From: G965267425 sp965267425
Lineage (GTDB): Bacteria > Bacteroidota > Bacteroidia > Flavobacteriales_E > Vicingaceae
NCBI GenBank assembly: GCA_965267425.1
Contig: OZ253959.1
Location: forward strand, 1,798,001 to 1,862,000
Direction: 5' to 3'
DNA length: 64,000 nt
Positions 1 to 8,459 of this stretch are shown here, piece after piece. Under the pieces are notes generated by a model that worked only from the letters and a program-made list of their open reading frames with translations, was not told the DNA's origin and did no database searches. Every line of letters begins with the position of its first letter. The first letter of the stretch is position 1. The position numbers and the translations under genes are program-made.

Positions 1-1089
1 CGCATTGAAGATCTCTTGGGTAGAAAGCCTATTAAGCTTGATGTAAACATCATCAAAAAGCAAATCTCCAATAAAGTGGTGTTGGTTACTGGCGCTGCCG
101 GATCCATTGGAAGCGAAATTGTTCGTCAGGTCTCCGTCTTTAAACCTAAACAAGTAGTGTTGTTGGATCAGGCAGAATCAGCTTTGTATGAATTGGAATT
201 GGAAATGCATGATCGAAATTTAAGCAAGCGGTGCGAAATTGTCATAGGAGACGTTCGCAATTACAATCGTATGAAAAACTTGCTTGAGACATTCAAACCC
301 AATATTGTGTTTCATGCAGCTGCTTACAAGCATGTCCCACTCATGGAAGAAAATCCATCTGAAGCCGTGCATACAAATGTTATTGGAACCAAAATTCTGG
401 CGGACTTGTCCGTTGAATGTGGCGTGAAGACTTTTGTTATGGTTTCTACCGATAAGGCGGTTAATCCAACCAATGTAATGGGTAGCAGCAAACGCATAGC
501 TGAAATGTATACTCAGGCTTTAAATCAAACGGTTAAAACCAATTTTATAACCACCCGATTTGGAAATGTGCTTGGGAGCAATGGCTCAGTCATTCCATTG
601 TTTCGACGCCAAATTGAATCTGGCGGGCCAATTACCGTAACTGATCCAGAAATAACGCGTTATTTTATGACCATTCCTGAAGCCACACAACTGGTGTTGG
701 AAGCAGGTGCCATGGGTGAAGGTGGTGAAATTTTCATATTCGACATGGGTGAATCTGTGAAAATTGTTGACCTGGCTAAAAAGATGGTTAAGCTGTCTGG
801 ATTGACTTTAGGTAAGGACATTCAAATCGTATACACGGGATTACGACCTGGTGAGAAATTGTATGAAGAATTGCTGAATGACAAAGAGAACACGTTGCCA
901 ACACACCACTCTCAAATCATGATAGCCAAAACTAACTTGGCAGACATGGATGTTTTGGTAAATAACATTGAACGGTTAAAAGACTTATTATCCACCCAGG
1001 AGAATAAGTCTATTGTAAGTTTGATGAAAGAAATGGTGCCTGAATACCGAAGCCACAATTCCATTTATGAAGAATTGGATGTCAACTAA
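1..1089 (+). CDS. UDP-sugar 4,6-dehydratase, FlaA1/CapD family (5' end outside window)
   Basis: The reading frame is open from base 1 and begins with RIEDLLGRKPI, the conserved stretch before the catalytic domain of long membrane-anchored FlaA1/WbpM/CapD proteins, so this is the C-terminal part of a larger gene; a TTG at 16 is not the real start. Visible motifs are the NAD-binding TGAAGSIGSE, the core STDKAVNP and MGSSK, in which Met replaces the Tyr of the usual YxxxK, as is typical of 4,6-dehydratases of this group. The family converts UDP-GlcNAc-type sugars to 4-keto-6-deoxy sugars for surface polysaccharide. It converges on the acyl-transfer operon. Family is sure, exact substrate unknown. 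Confidence 0.9.
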   Translation, partial: RIEDLLGRKPIKLDVNIIKKQISNKVVLVTGAAGSIGSEIVRQVSVFKPKQVVLLDQAESALYELELEMHDRNLSKRCEIVIGDVRNYNRMKNLLETFKPNIVFHAAAYKHVPLMEENPSEAVHTNVIGTKILADLSVECGVKTFVMVSTDKAVNPTNVMGSSKRIAEMYTQALNQTVKTNFITTRFGNVLGSNGSVIPLFRRQIESGGPITVTDPEITRYFMTIPEATQLVLEAGAMGEGGEIFIFDMGESVKIVDLAKKMVKLSGLTLGKDIQIVYTGLRPGEKLYEELLNDKENTLPTHHSQIMIAKTNLADMDVLVNNIERLKDLLSTQENKSIVSLMKEMVPEYRSHNSIYEELDVN

Positions 1090-1208
1090 AAATTGACATA
1101 TAAGTAAGAAACTTCTTCCAATTCCTGCATAGATAGAAAAAACAACCATCCCGCGAGGCAGCAAACAATCAACAACAATCGAGTCCACTTATTTGCGCTT
1201 ATTTTCAT
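1086..1208 (-). CDS. DltX-like 40-aa membrane microprotein (candidate acyl shuttle)
   Basis: A small ORF with an ATG at 1208 and a TAG at 1088-1086. It overlaps the end of the DltD-like gene by 20 bases and its stop overlaps the stop of the convergent dehydratase gene. The protein has a basic N-terminus (K2, K7, R10), one hydrophobic segment at about residues 11-26 (LLLIVCCLAGWLFFLS), an acidic stretch (E29, E31, E32) and ends in YLYVNF. That end fits the aromatic-x-Tyr-x-x-Phe C-terminal hexapeptide known from DltX, whose Tyr carries the acyl group from the MBOAT to DltD. The charge pattern predicts the C-terminus in the periplasm. Position after MBOAT and DltD-like genes supports the role. 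Function is inferred; no homology search was possible. Confidence 0.7.
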   Translation of the reverse strand: MKISANKWTRLLLIVCCLAGWLFFLSMQELEEVSYLYVNF

Positions 1209-2289
1209 AATGAGCTTTTAGTTTCTTGTAAATCAAATATGCACCATACTTTGAGTGATGCTGTGAATCCATAAATGAACCAGGAACAAAGGATAGATCT
1301 GACGCATCTACATAATCAAACCCAGAGCCCTCCAAAATTTCTCGAATATTATTGACCACTTTTTCATGATGCAATTTTGATGGTTGATTAAATATTTCTG
1401 CCTGTATTCCATTGTATGGACCTAAAACAAAGGTGACATTCACTTGCCTATCTTTTGCTATGGTGATAAAGTGCTGTAATTCTTCATAGCGATATGTGGA
1501 GGCAGTATCAATGTTAAAAAAGCGTTTCATTTTGGGAACATTTTTCTTACTCACATTGGTTTCCAAATCCAAATCAGCATACAAATTCTGAATCCAGGAG
1601 GAGTCTGTTGGAATAGGTTTGCTGTGCTTTTCACTGCAAGCCAATTTGGTCTTCCAGGAAGGAAAATACACCGAAGCTACCTGAGATAAATAACCTGCAA
1701 AGGTATTTTTCAACGCATTGACATAACTTTTTGGAACATCTTCTAAGTCAATACTTGAAGGCCTATTGAACGAATCCAATGGCACCAATTCCTTTTCAGC
1801 AACATGGCGACCTTGTGTATATCCTACATATCGGGTATAGTATTCCGGAATAAAACGATTGTATCCTTCCCGCCAATAGGTTGGATTGATAAAATATATC
1901 AGCTCCAAATCTTTAAATTCATCAGGATAATTAAGCATCATTGGAAAGTACATGCCACATGTTCTTCCCGCTCCACCCATGACGGAGACTTGTTGCTGAA
2001 ACGCGGGATCCTTGAGTAACAATCTCCAATAATTCGAATAATACAGGTTGCCCGTTTCTGAGGTGCCGCATACCAACAGTCCGTTGTTCTTTTTAATTTT
2101 TCTAAGGAACAACTTGAATTCAAAATCCACATTCTTTGCATTGGCTCCAGGTAAATCCGTCCATTGGCAGTAGTTATCCGTTTCAACTTCAAAAGGTTCA
2201 CACTTCAACACTACCCACAAGGAGAAGACCAAAACACCGGAGATCAGCACTGCCCTGCCTATTTCATAAAACCATCTGTTCTCACTCAT
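1189..2289 (-). CDS. DltD-like SGNH-type acyltransferase
   Basis: Single-pass membrane protein of 366 residues with one N-terminal membrane segment (about residues 10-27) and a long extracytoplasmic domain. GTSETGN near residue 77 resembles the nucleophile Ser motif of DltD, and MDSQHHSKYG (Asp341, His344/345) resembles its C-terminal Asp-His pair. The family takes an acyl group delivered by an MBOAT protein and passes it to an envelope glycan. The start chosen is the ATG at 2289, which overlaps the MBOAT gene by 8 bases; an upstream start at 2322 is in frame but would make the overlap 41 bases. The acceptor and acyl group are unknown. Overall similarity to DltD is judged from motifs and context only. 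Confidence 0.7.
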   Translation of the reverse strand: MSENRWFYEIGRAVLISGVLVFSLWVVLKCEPFEVETDNYCQWTDLPGANAKNVDFEFKLFLRKIKKNNGLLVCGTSETGNLYYSNYWRLLLKDPAFQQQVSVMGGAGRTCGMYFPMMLNYPDEFKDLELIYFINPTYWREGYNRFIPEYYTRYVGYTQGRHVAEKELVPLDSFNRPSSIDLEDVPKSYVNALKNTFAGYLSQVASVYFPSWKTKLACSEKHSKPIPTDSSWIQNLYADLDLETNVSKKNVPKMKRFFNIDTASTYRYEELQHFITIAKDRQVNVTFVLGPYNGIQAEIFNQPSKLHHEKVVNNIREILEGSGFDYVDASDLSFVPGSFMDSQHHSKYGAYLIYKKLKAHYENKRK

Positions 2290-3832
2290 CAGCCAATGGG
2301 TTTGGTTCAACAATAGTTCCATACCATGGAGAAACCCTATCCGGATAAGTCATCTGCACTCGCAATTCGTAGGATTCATTCTGTCCATTTGGGGTCCATA
2401 ATCTAACTCTCGATTTTTTTGCGTCAAATGCTTTTTCCAACGTTCGCCATTCTTTCGCACCTATCTGTCGGATTTGAATATGTGCCCTTCCACTTTTTTC
2501 TTTGATTGAAAAAGAGCCCACCAATGTGTTTTGTCCATACAATACTTCGAAACCTGCATGGAATTGAATGGGGTTATCGTAATAATATTCTATTTCAGAT
2601 CCAGTCACATAATGGCTTATGACATTTTCAATATCATTGGCTGATCGTTGAAAGAAAAACCAACCGACTGTCACAAATAAAAATGTAAGTAAAATGGATG
2701 GTGTTTTTTGCACAAATGTTCGTTGATCTTTGTAAGATGTTGTTTTGTAAACAACCCATTCAAATACTTTGTGAATGATTAGTCCTAACGCATGCCACAA
2801 TCCCCAATAGACAAAGTTGAGTGTATTGCCATGCCACAATCCACATATAATAAATGTATATGTATACCCGATTCCAGAAACCACTAAACGAGGTAAAAAC
2901 GTGGCCCGCTTACTTAAACCAACCACAAAAGGACGAAACACATATTCTCCCAGAATTGTTGAGAAACTGATATGCCATCTTCTCCAGAAATCAGCAATAT
3001 TTGGACTGAAATAAGGATTCTTAAAGTTTTCAGGCGTTCTTATCCCCATCAGATATGCTGTCCCAATGGCAATGTCTGAATAACCTGAAAAATCAAAAAA
3101 GATATACAAGGAATAGTTTAACAATCCATAAACGAATTGAACATCTTCATTTCCTGAAAGTTCAGATAAAAGTGAAAAATCATTCACATAAGGAAGAAAT
3201 ATGGGAACTAGCGCAAACTTCTTCAATGCACCCAGGAATATTTTTCCAATCCCCTGAAACCACATGACACGGTTTATCTTGGAAGGTCCTTTAGCTTCCC
3301 AAAAAGCAAAATTCTGAAACCGATCAATGGGTCCACTCAAGAATGTTGGAAAGAAAAAGATGTAATTCCAAAAAGTTAAGAATGGATTGGATTTTATTTG
3401 CCCTCTATAGGCATCTACTAAATAATGAAGCAGGCGAAACAAAATGTACGAAAGTCCAATTCTACCTACCAGGTTCAACTTGGAAGACCATGAAAAAGAC
3501 AATTCATTCACCAGCCAGTCCTGAAGATCAGGATAGTTCCTGATAGCAAAAGCACCAACAAACAAGCTCAATGCAGTCACAAGAATTGTTCTCTTCAATT
3601 GAACCGATCGATCTGCATTCAATAATATCCATCCAAAAAGATAGGCGAGCAATGCAATCACACTCAATGCTATTAAAGTGAATTCATCAAGGATAGTACG
3701 CAGGATAACAATGTTGGCAACCACCATGGACAATGAATACACCCATTTTGAGCGTGTTGTCCATTTTAAAAGTTGCACCACCAACACAACCAACAAACTC
3801 AGAAAAAATATATAAGAAGAGTTAAAAAGCAC
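2282..3832 (-). CDS. MBOAT family O-acyltransferase (DltB/AlgI type) with C-terminal extension
   Basis: Multi-pass membrane protein of 516 residues with a GTG start. It has the MBOAT signatures FLSGPIDRF, FWRRWHISFSTILGEYVFRP and CGLWHGNTLNF (His334), with a second His in GLWHALG (His347). The family moves acyl groups from a cytoplasmic thioester across the membrane to an acceptor. The membrane part ends near residue 400; the last 100 or so residues are polar and rich in predicted beta strands and are not part of ordinary DltB. The C-terminus (PNPLADE) lacks the fused shuttle hexapeptide of many Gram-negative MBOATs, which fits a separate microprotein carrying it (1086-1208). First gene of a three-gene operon. 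Confidence 0.9.
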   Translation of the reverse strand: MLFNSSYIFFLSLLVVLVVQLLKWTTRSKWVYSLSMVVANIVILRTILDEFTLIALSVIALLAYLFGWILLNADRSVQLKRTILVTALSLFVGAFAIRNYPDLQDWLVNELSFSWSSKLNLVGRIGLSYILFRLLHYLVDAYRGQIKSNPFLTFWNYIFFFPTFLSGPIDRFQNFAFWEAKGPSKINRVMWFQGIGKIFLGALKKFALVPIFLPYVNDFSLLSELSGNEDVQFVYGLLNYSLYIFFDFSGYSDIAIGTAYLMGIRTPENFKNPYFSPNIADFWRRWHISFSTILGEYVFRPFVVGLSKRATFLPRLVVSGIGYTYTFIICGLWHGNTLNFVYWGLWHALGLIIHKVFEWVVYKTTSYKDQRTFVQKTPSILLTFLFVTVGWFFFQRSANDIENVISHYVTGSEIEYYYDNPIQFHAGFEVLYGQNTLVGSFSIKEKSGRAHIQIRQIGAKEWRTLEKAFDAKKSRVRLWTPNGQNESYELRVQMTYPDRVSPWYGTIVEPNPLADE

Positions 3833-3854
3833 TTACAAGGGTTTATTGCACAAT

Positions 3855-3865
3855 GACCAATGGTC
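3855..3865. repeat. Short palindrome in the leader of the acyl-transfer operon
   Basis: GACCA-A-TGGTC is a perfect inverted repeat with a one-base centre. It lies between the predicted -7 box (3872-3879, minus strand) and the GTG start of the MBOAT gene, so it would be in the mRNA leader or in a binding site just downstream of the transcription start. It may be chance. Confidence 0.3.
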
Positions 3866-3871
3866 GGCTCA

Positions 3872-3879
3872 CAAACTTA
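3872..3879 (-). promoter_or_regulatory. -7 promoter box of the MBOAT operon
   Basis: On the minus strand this reads TAAGTTTG, a perfect match to the Bacteroidota -7 consensus TAnnTTTG. It lies 39 bases before the GTG start at 3832. No well-spaced -33 TTG was found. Confidence 0.5.
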
Positions 3880-3888
3880 AAAATATTC

Positions 3889-3905
3889 CAAAGATTCGAT
3901 CTTTG
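3889..3905. repeat. Inverted repeat between divergent promoters (operator candidate)
   Basis: CAAAGAT-TCG-ATCTTTG is a perfect 7-base inverted repeat with a 3-base centre. It sits midway between the divergent -7 boxes of the MBOAT operon and ndk, where a regulator could act on both. Its right arm supplies a TTTG 16 bases before the ndk -7 box and may act as the -33 element. Confidence 0.4.
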
Positions 3906-3921
3906 ATCAGATGGTAATGAG

Positions 3922-3929
3922 TAGTTTTG
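3922..3929 (+). promoter_or_regulatory. -7 promoter box of ndk
   Basis: TAGTTTTG matches TAnnTTTG and lies 19 bases before the ndk ATG at 3949. A TTTG at 3902-3905 is a possible -33 element, with a spacing of 16, slightly short. Confidence 0.5.
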
Positions 3930-3948
3930 CGCAAAATTTTACATTGAT

Positions 3949-4371
3949 ATGGCAAGTAACAGAACATTTACCATGATTAAACCCGATGCGGTTGAAAAGG
4001 GATACATAGGAGCAATTCTAGAAAAAATTAATGGAGCAGGATTCAAGATTGTTGCAATGAAGTACACCAGACTTACAGAAGAGTTAGCTGGTCAGTTTTA
4101 TGAAGTTCACAAAGAGAGACCATTTTATGGAGAGTTGGTTTCATACATGTCTTCTGGTCCCATTGTTGCTGCTATTCTTGAAAAAGACAATGCAGTTGAA
4201 GATTTCAGAACATTGATTGGTGCAACCAATCCTGAAGAAGCTGCCGAAGGAACCATCCGTAAGTTGTATGCAGAATCAATTGCTGCAAACGCCATTCATG
4301 GCTCTGACAGCAATGATAACGCAGCCATTGAAGGAGATTTCTTCTTTTCAAAAACGGAGCGTCACAGCTAA
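3949..4371 (+). CDS. ndk: Nucleoside diphosphate kinase
   Basis: Cytoplasmic enzyme that transfers the gamma-phosphate of ATP to NDPs through a phospho-histidine. All hallmarks are present: RTFTMIKPDAVEKG at the N-terminus, RPFYGELVSYMSSGP, and NAIHGSDS with the catalytic His117. The length of 140 residues is normal. It has its own promoter (3922-3929), is divergent from the MBOAT operon and is followed after 20 bases by the DNA glycosylase gene. Confidence 0.98.
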   Translation: MASNRTFTMIKPDAVEKGYIGAILEKINGAGFKIVAMKYTRLTEELAGQFYEVHKERPFYGELVSYMSSGPIVAAILEKDNAVEDFRTLIGATNPEEAAEGTIRKLYAESIAANAIHGSDSNDNAAIEGDFFFSKTERHS

Positions 4372-4391
4372 TTGCGTTTCGGATTGACACA

Positions 4392-4988
4392 ATGAAAATC
4401 CTTGACATTGATTTCTATCAGCGCAAGGATGTTCTGATCATAAGCCAAGAATTGATTGGCAAGGTTCTTTGCACTCGCATTGACGGTGCGTTAACTAAAG
4501 CCATCATTACCGAAACGGAAGCTTATGAGGGCATAACTGATAAAGCTTCACACGCTTACGGCAATCGAAGAACTTCCAGAACGGAAACCATGTATGCATC
4601 AGGCGGTATTGCCTATGTGTATCTGTGTTATGGTGTTCACCATTTATTCAATGTGGTCACATCGATTGAAGATGATCCTAAAGCAGTTTTGATTCGTGGC
4701 GTACAACCTCTTGAAGGAGAAGAAGTCATGCGAAAAAGGCGAAAAACTAAACCTCAAGCTAAACTGACTACCAAAGGGCCTGGAACACTTTCTCAAGCGC
4801 TTGCCATAACCACATCCATGGATGCTATGTCGTTGAATTCCGAGCAAATTTGGATTGAAGATCACGGGTATGTCGCAAAATCTGACGATATTGTTACGGG
4901 GCCAAGGATTGGAATTGAATATGCAGAAGAAGCTAAAGATTGGCCTTACCGATTTTTGTACCAAAAACGTTTTCCAACCACATCATGA
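4392..4988 (+). CDS. DNA-3-methyladenine glycosylase, AAG/Mpg family
   Basis: Base-excision repair enzyme of the alkyladenine glycosylase family (198 residues, normal size) that releases alkylated purines. Typical family stretches are ELIGKVLCT, ITETEAYEG with the catalytic Glu, DKASHAYGNRRTSRTE, YVYLCYGVHHLFNVV and ATTSMDAMS near the C-terminal third. The gene ends in an ATGA overlap with the methyltransferase gene that follows, so the two are translated from one message. Confidence 0.93.
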   Translation: MKILDIDFYQRKDVLIISQELIGKVLCTRIDGALTKAIITETEAYEGITDKASHAYGNRRTSRTETMYASGGIAYVYLCYGVHHLFNVVTSIEDDPKAVLIRGVQPLEGEEVMRKRRKTKPQAKLTTKGPGTLSQALAITTSMDAMSLNSEQIWIEDHGYVAKSDDIVTGPRIGIEYAEEAKDWPYRFLYQKRFPTTS

Positions 4989-6160
4989 AAAAAGCTTGTC
5001 TCTTAAAAGGAAAAGAAAAATCCATTCTGAGAAAGCATCCCTGGATCTTCTCCGGCGCTATTGATAATCAAAGAACCGACCATCACATTACGGAAGGTGA
5101 TATCGTCCAGGTTGAGGATTTCAAAGGAAACTATTTAGGCACCGGGTATTGGGGAAAAGGCAGTATTCGCATCAAAATTCTGGATTTCCAAAATACAGAA
5201 ATCAATGCTGATTTTTGGAAGAGCAAGATTTCCAATGCATGGAATCTCAGGCAATCTTTTCCAGCAGTGCGATCCAATCAAATCAATGCCTATCGATTAA
5301 TTCATGCAGAAGGAGACGGTATACCCGGACTCATTGCAGATTATTACAATGGTTGTGTTGTGATTCAATGCCACGAAATGGGTATTTACCATCAACTAGA
5401 TCATATCATACAGGCATTTAAAGAAGTAGGTGGAAACTTGGTAAGCGCCATTTATGTTAAAAGCCAGAAGACGTTAAAAACCGATAAGGCTACTGACGAA
5501 TTTGTCATGGGCCAAGAAAATAAGATTGGAATTACTGAATTCGAGAAGCAATTTGAGGTTGATATTGTTAAAGGACAGAAAACCGGTTTTTTTCTGGATC
5601 AGAGAATAAGCCGATTGACGTTACAACAAATGGCACATGACAAAAGTGTGCTGAACATGTTTTCTTATACCGGTGGTTTTTCTTTGGCTGCTCTTATAGG
5701 AGGTGCCAATCAGGTAGTTTCAGTTGATAGCTCATCTCATGCCATTGAGAAGTTAGAACAAAACTTAACAATGAATGAATATAACGGGACACATGAATCC
5801 GTTACCATGGATGCCGTGAAATATTTGAACGCATTGGAATCCACATTTGACATTATTGTATTGGACCCGCCAGCCTATGCTAAAAGCATTGCCGCAAAAC
5901 ATCGCGCTATACAGGCTTATCGTCGAATCAATGAATTGGCCATGCATCATTTGACCGAGAATGGATTGTTGTTTACATACTCTTGTTCACAAGCCATAGA
6001 TCAAGGAACTTTTGAAGGGATTCTGAGGTCTGCAGGCATCAATGCCAAAAAAAATATTCAAATTCTTGAACAATTCACTCAACCTATGGATCATCCTGTA
6101 AATTTGCAACACCCTGAGGGCAGGTACCTCAAAGGACTGTTGTTGCAAGTTTCAAGTTGA
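4985..6160 (+). CDS. Class I SAM-dependent rRNA methyltransferase, RlmI-like with PUA domain
   Basis: A 391-residue protein with an N-terminal PUA-type RNA-binding region (KGKEKSILRKHPWIFSGAI) and a C-terminal Rossmann methyltransferase domain. Visible are KTGFFLDQR, VLNMFSYTGGFSLAA (SAM binding) and VLDPPAYAKS (catalytic-site loop). Proteins of this family methylate cytosine C5 of 23S rRNA (RlmI, m5C1962). The start at 4985 is chosen because it makes an ATGA overlap with the glycosylase stop; the frame stays open further upstream but that part overlaps the glycosylase. Family is clear, the modified base is inferred. Confidence 0.9.
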   Translation: MKKACLLKGKEKSILRKHPWIFSGAIDNQRTDHHITEGDIVQVEDFKGNYLGTGYWGKGSIRIKILDFQNTEINADFWKSKISNAWNLRQSFPAVRSNQINAYRLIHAEGDGIPGLIADYYNGCVVIQCHEMGIYHQLDHIIQAFKEVGGNLVSAIYVKSQKTLKTDKATDEFVMGQENKIGITEFEKQFEVDIVKGQKTGFFLDQRISRLTLQQMAHDKSVLNMFSYTGGFSLAALIGGANQVVSVDSSSHAIEKLEQNLTMNEYNGTHESVTMDAVKYLNALESTFDIIVLDPPAYAKSIAAKHRAIQAYRRINELAMHHLTENGLLFTYSCSQAIDQGTFEGILRSAGINAKKNIQILEQFTQPMDHPVNLQHPEGRYLKGLLLQVSS

Positions 6161-6164
6161 TTTA

Positions 6165-7496
6165 TTGGAAAATACATTATCATATAAAAACATCTGGCTT
6201 GTATCCTACCCCATTATTCTGGGAAGCATAGCTCAGAATATTATCAATGTGGTAGATACTGCGTTTCTGGGAAGACTTGGTGAAGTCACCCTGGGAGCTG
6301 CAGGTAATTCCATTATCTTTTATTATGTATTTGTGCTATTGGCGCTGGGGTTTGCGGTAGGCGCAGAAATTGTCGTTGGAAGGAGGAACGGAGAAAAAAA
6401 TTTCGGTGATATCGGGGCAATCATAGATCATTGTTTTTACGTGCTTCTCCCCATGTCCGTGGTATTGTTTGTCTTTCTGAAGTTTTTCAGTCCCAATCTG
6501 TTATCGCTAATGATAACATCCGAGGCTGTGCTGGATGCCAGTGTTGAATTCATGAGTTACCGCGCATTCGGAATCTTTTTTGTTTGTTTTAATTTCTGCT
6601 TCCGTGCTTTCTATATAGGTATAACCAAAACAAGTGTACTTACATGGTCTACAGCAATCATGGCTGCTGTCAACGTATTTCTGGACTATGTTTTGATTTT
6701 TGGAAAGTGGGGTTTTCCTGAATATGGAATGAAAGGTGCCGCCATTGCTTCTGTAATTGCCGAAGCATGCGCTGGTATTTATTTTGTCTATTACACTTAT
6801 CGAAACATCGATTTTAAGAAATATAATCTGCTGCGTTTTCAATCTTTTCAGAAAAGTTTATCCAGGAAATTATTTAAACTTTCCACTCCCATCATGGCGC
6901 AGCATTTTATTACAGTTGGTGTATGGTTACTGTTTTTCATGATCATTGAAAAACTTGGAGAACATGAACTAGCAGTTTCACATATCGTGCGAAGTATATA
7001 TATGGTGTTGACTGTACCTTTAATTGGATTCAGCACTGCCACCACAACATTGGTGAGTAATTTAATTGGAAGTGGCGATACAGATGGAGTAATCAAATTA
7101 ATTAAACGATCATCCATCATGTGTTTGTTAACCTCTATGGTATTGCTGTTTATTTTGAATGTAATTCCAGATGCTGTATTGTCCTTTTATACACAAGATG
7201 AATCGCTTAAAGTAACTGCAAGACCGTTACTAAGTTTAATTAGTGGGGCCATTATCTTATTTTCCCTGACCTATACCATTTTCAGCGGAGTCTCGGGAAC
7301 AGGAAAAACGAATGTTTCATTTATGATTGAAACAATAGATGCTTTGATCTATTTGATATATGCATATTGGTTTGGTTTAATGCTTAGTCAATCACTAATG
7401 GCCATTTGGACATCCGAATTCGTTTATTTCATATTATTGGGTGCTAGTTCCATCATTTATTTGAAATATGGAAATTGGAAGAAATTGTCAATTTAA
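6165..7496 (+). CDS. MATE family multidrug efflux transporter
   Basis: Inner-membrane exporter of 443 residues with about 12 hydrophobic segments. Typical MATE stretches are the N-terminal YPIILGSIAQNIINVVDTAFLGRLGE and the second-half repeat KLSTPIMAQHFITVG, reflecting two six-helix bundles. The family exports cationic drugs or metabolites by Na+ or H+ antiport. The start is a TTG at 6165, 4 bases after the methyltransferase stop; no better start is present. It abuts fmt directly, so it is probably in the ndk-fmt transcript. Substrate unknown. Confidence 0.92.
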   Translation: MENTLSYKNIWLVSYPIILGSIAQNIINVVDTAFLGRLGEVTLGAAGNSIIFYYVFVLLALGFAVGAEIVVGRRNGEKNFGDIGAIIDHCFYVLLPMSVVLFVFLKFFSPNLLSLMITSEAVLDASVEFMSYRAFGIFFVCFNFCFRAFYIGITKTSVLTWSTAIMAAVNVFLDYVLIFGKWGFPEYGMKGAAIASVIAEACAGIYFVYYTYRNIDFKKYNLLRFQSFQKSLSRKLFKLSTPIMAQHFITVGVWLLFFMIIEKLGEHELAVSHIVRSIYMVLTVPLIGFSTATTTLVSNLIGSGDTDGVIKLIKRSSIMCLLTSMVLLFILNVIPDAVLSFYTQDESLKVTARPLLSLISGAIILFSLTYTIFSGVSGTGKTNVSFMIETIDALIYLIYAYWFGLMLSQSLMAIWTSEFVYFILLGASSIIYLKYGNWKKLSI

Positions 7497-8447
7497 ATGA
7501 ATAAAGTGCGTATTGTTTTTTTCGGCACTCCTGAATTTGCTGTAGCAGGCGTGCGAAATCTAGTAGACAAGGGTTTTGATGTGGCTGCCATAGTCACAGC
7601 CCCTGATAAACCTGCAGGTCGTGGAAGACAATTGCAGCAGTCTGCTATGAAACAATTTGCTGAGGAACGTTCCATTCCTGTTATGCAACCGGTCAAATTG
7701 AAAGACCCTGAATTTTTGAAAGAGGTAAGTCAATTGGAAGCCAATTTATTTATAGTTGTGGCCTTTCGAATGCTACCCGCCGCTATTTGGCAAATGCCGG
7801 AATTGGGAACGTTTAATCTTCATGCTTCTTTGTTGCCACAATATCGTGGAGCAGCCCCTATTAACTGGGCAATTATAAATGGGGAAACGAAAACTGGCAT
7901 CACTACTTTTTTCATTGATGAAAAGATCGATACCGGTAATATGATCCTCCAGGAAGAAGTGAGCATTGAATCGAATATGAATGCAGGGCAGTTGCATGAT
8001 GTTTTAATGAACAAAGGGTCGGAGTTGATTGAAAAAACAGTTCGAATCATCCAAAATGGAAATGTGGTTAGAATTCCACAAGATTCTCTTCAAAGTGGAA
8101 CGTTGAAAGAAGCCCCGAAGATTTTCAAAGAAGATTGTAGAATCGATTGGTCGAAATCAACAAAAAACATCTTTAATAAAATAAGAGGACTAAGCCCCTA
8201 TCCTGCTGCATGGGCAGTATTAAAACATAAATCTCATGACAAGCAATTGACCTTTAAAATTTTTGCCGCACAATTGTCAAACCAAAAAGCGCCTTACTTA
8301 GCTCCTATGGCTACAGAAGATGGCATTCTCATTGGCTTGAAGGAAGGTGCCATTTGTATATCAGAATTGCAATTGCAGGGAAAGAAAAAAATGAAAGCCC
8401 TGGATTTCCTGAGGGGTTTTTCAATTGAAGAATATATTGTCATTTAG
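7497..8447 (+). CDS. fmt: Methionyl-tRNA formyltransferase
   Basis: Formylates initiator Met-tRNA using 10-formyl-tetrahydrofolate. Hallmarks are RIVFFGTPEFAV at the start, TAPDKPAGRGRQ, and the catalytic and folate-binding stretch FNLHASLLPQYRGAAPINWAI with Asn, His and the downstream Asp in FFIDEKIDTG. The C-terminal OB-like domain follows from about residue 205. The ATG comes immediately after the stop of the MATE gene with no gap. The length of 316 is normal. Its substrate is made by the Fhs encoded at 26768-28441. Confidence 0.98.
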   Translation: MNKVRIVFFGTPEFAVAGVRNLVDKGFDVAAIVTAPDKPAGRGRQLQQSAMKQFAEERSIPVMQPVKLKDPEFLKEVSQLEANLFIVVAFRMLPAAIWQMPELGTFNLHASLLPQYRGAAPINWAIINGETKTGITTFFIDEKIDTGNMILQEEVSIESNMNAGQLHDVLMNKGSELIEKTVRIIQNGNVVRIPQDSLQSGTLKEAPKIFKEDCRIDWSKSTKNIFNKIRGLSPYPAAWAVLKHKSHDKQLTFKIFAAQLSNQKAPYLAPMATEDGILIGLKEGAICISELQLQGKKKMKALDFLRGFSIEEYIVI

Positions 8448-8459
8448 CATACCTGGACT

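Noticed and set aside
988..1188. 66-codon minus-strand ORF after the DltD-like stop, starting with GTG
   Set aside because: It runs 100 bases into the opposite-strand dehydratase gene. The 40-codon ORF in another frame of the same DNA has a better start, membrane profile and C-terminus.
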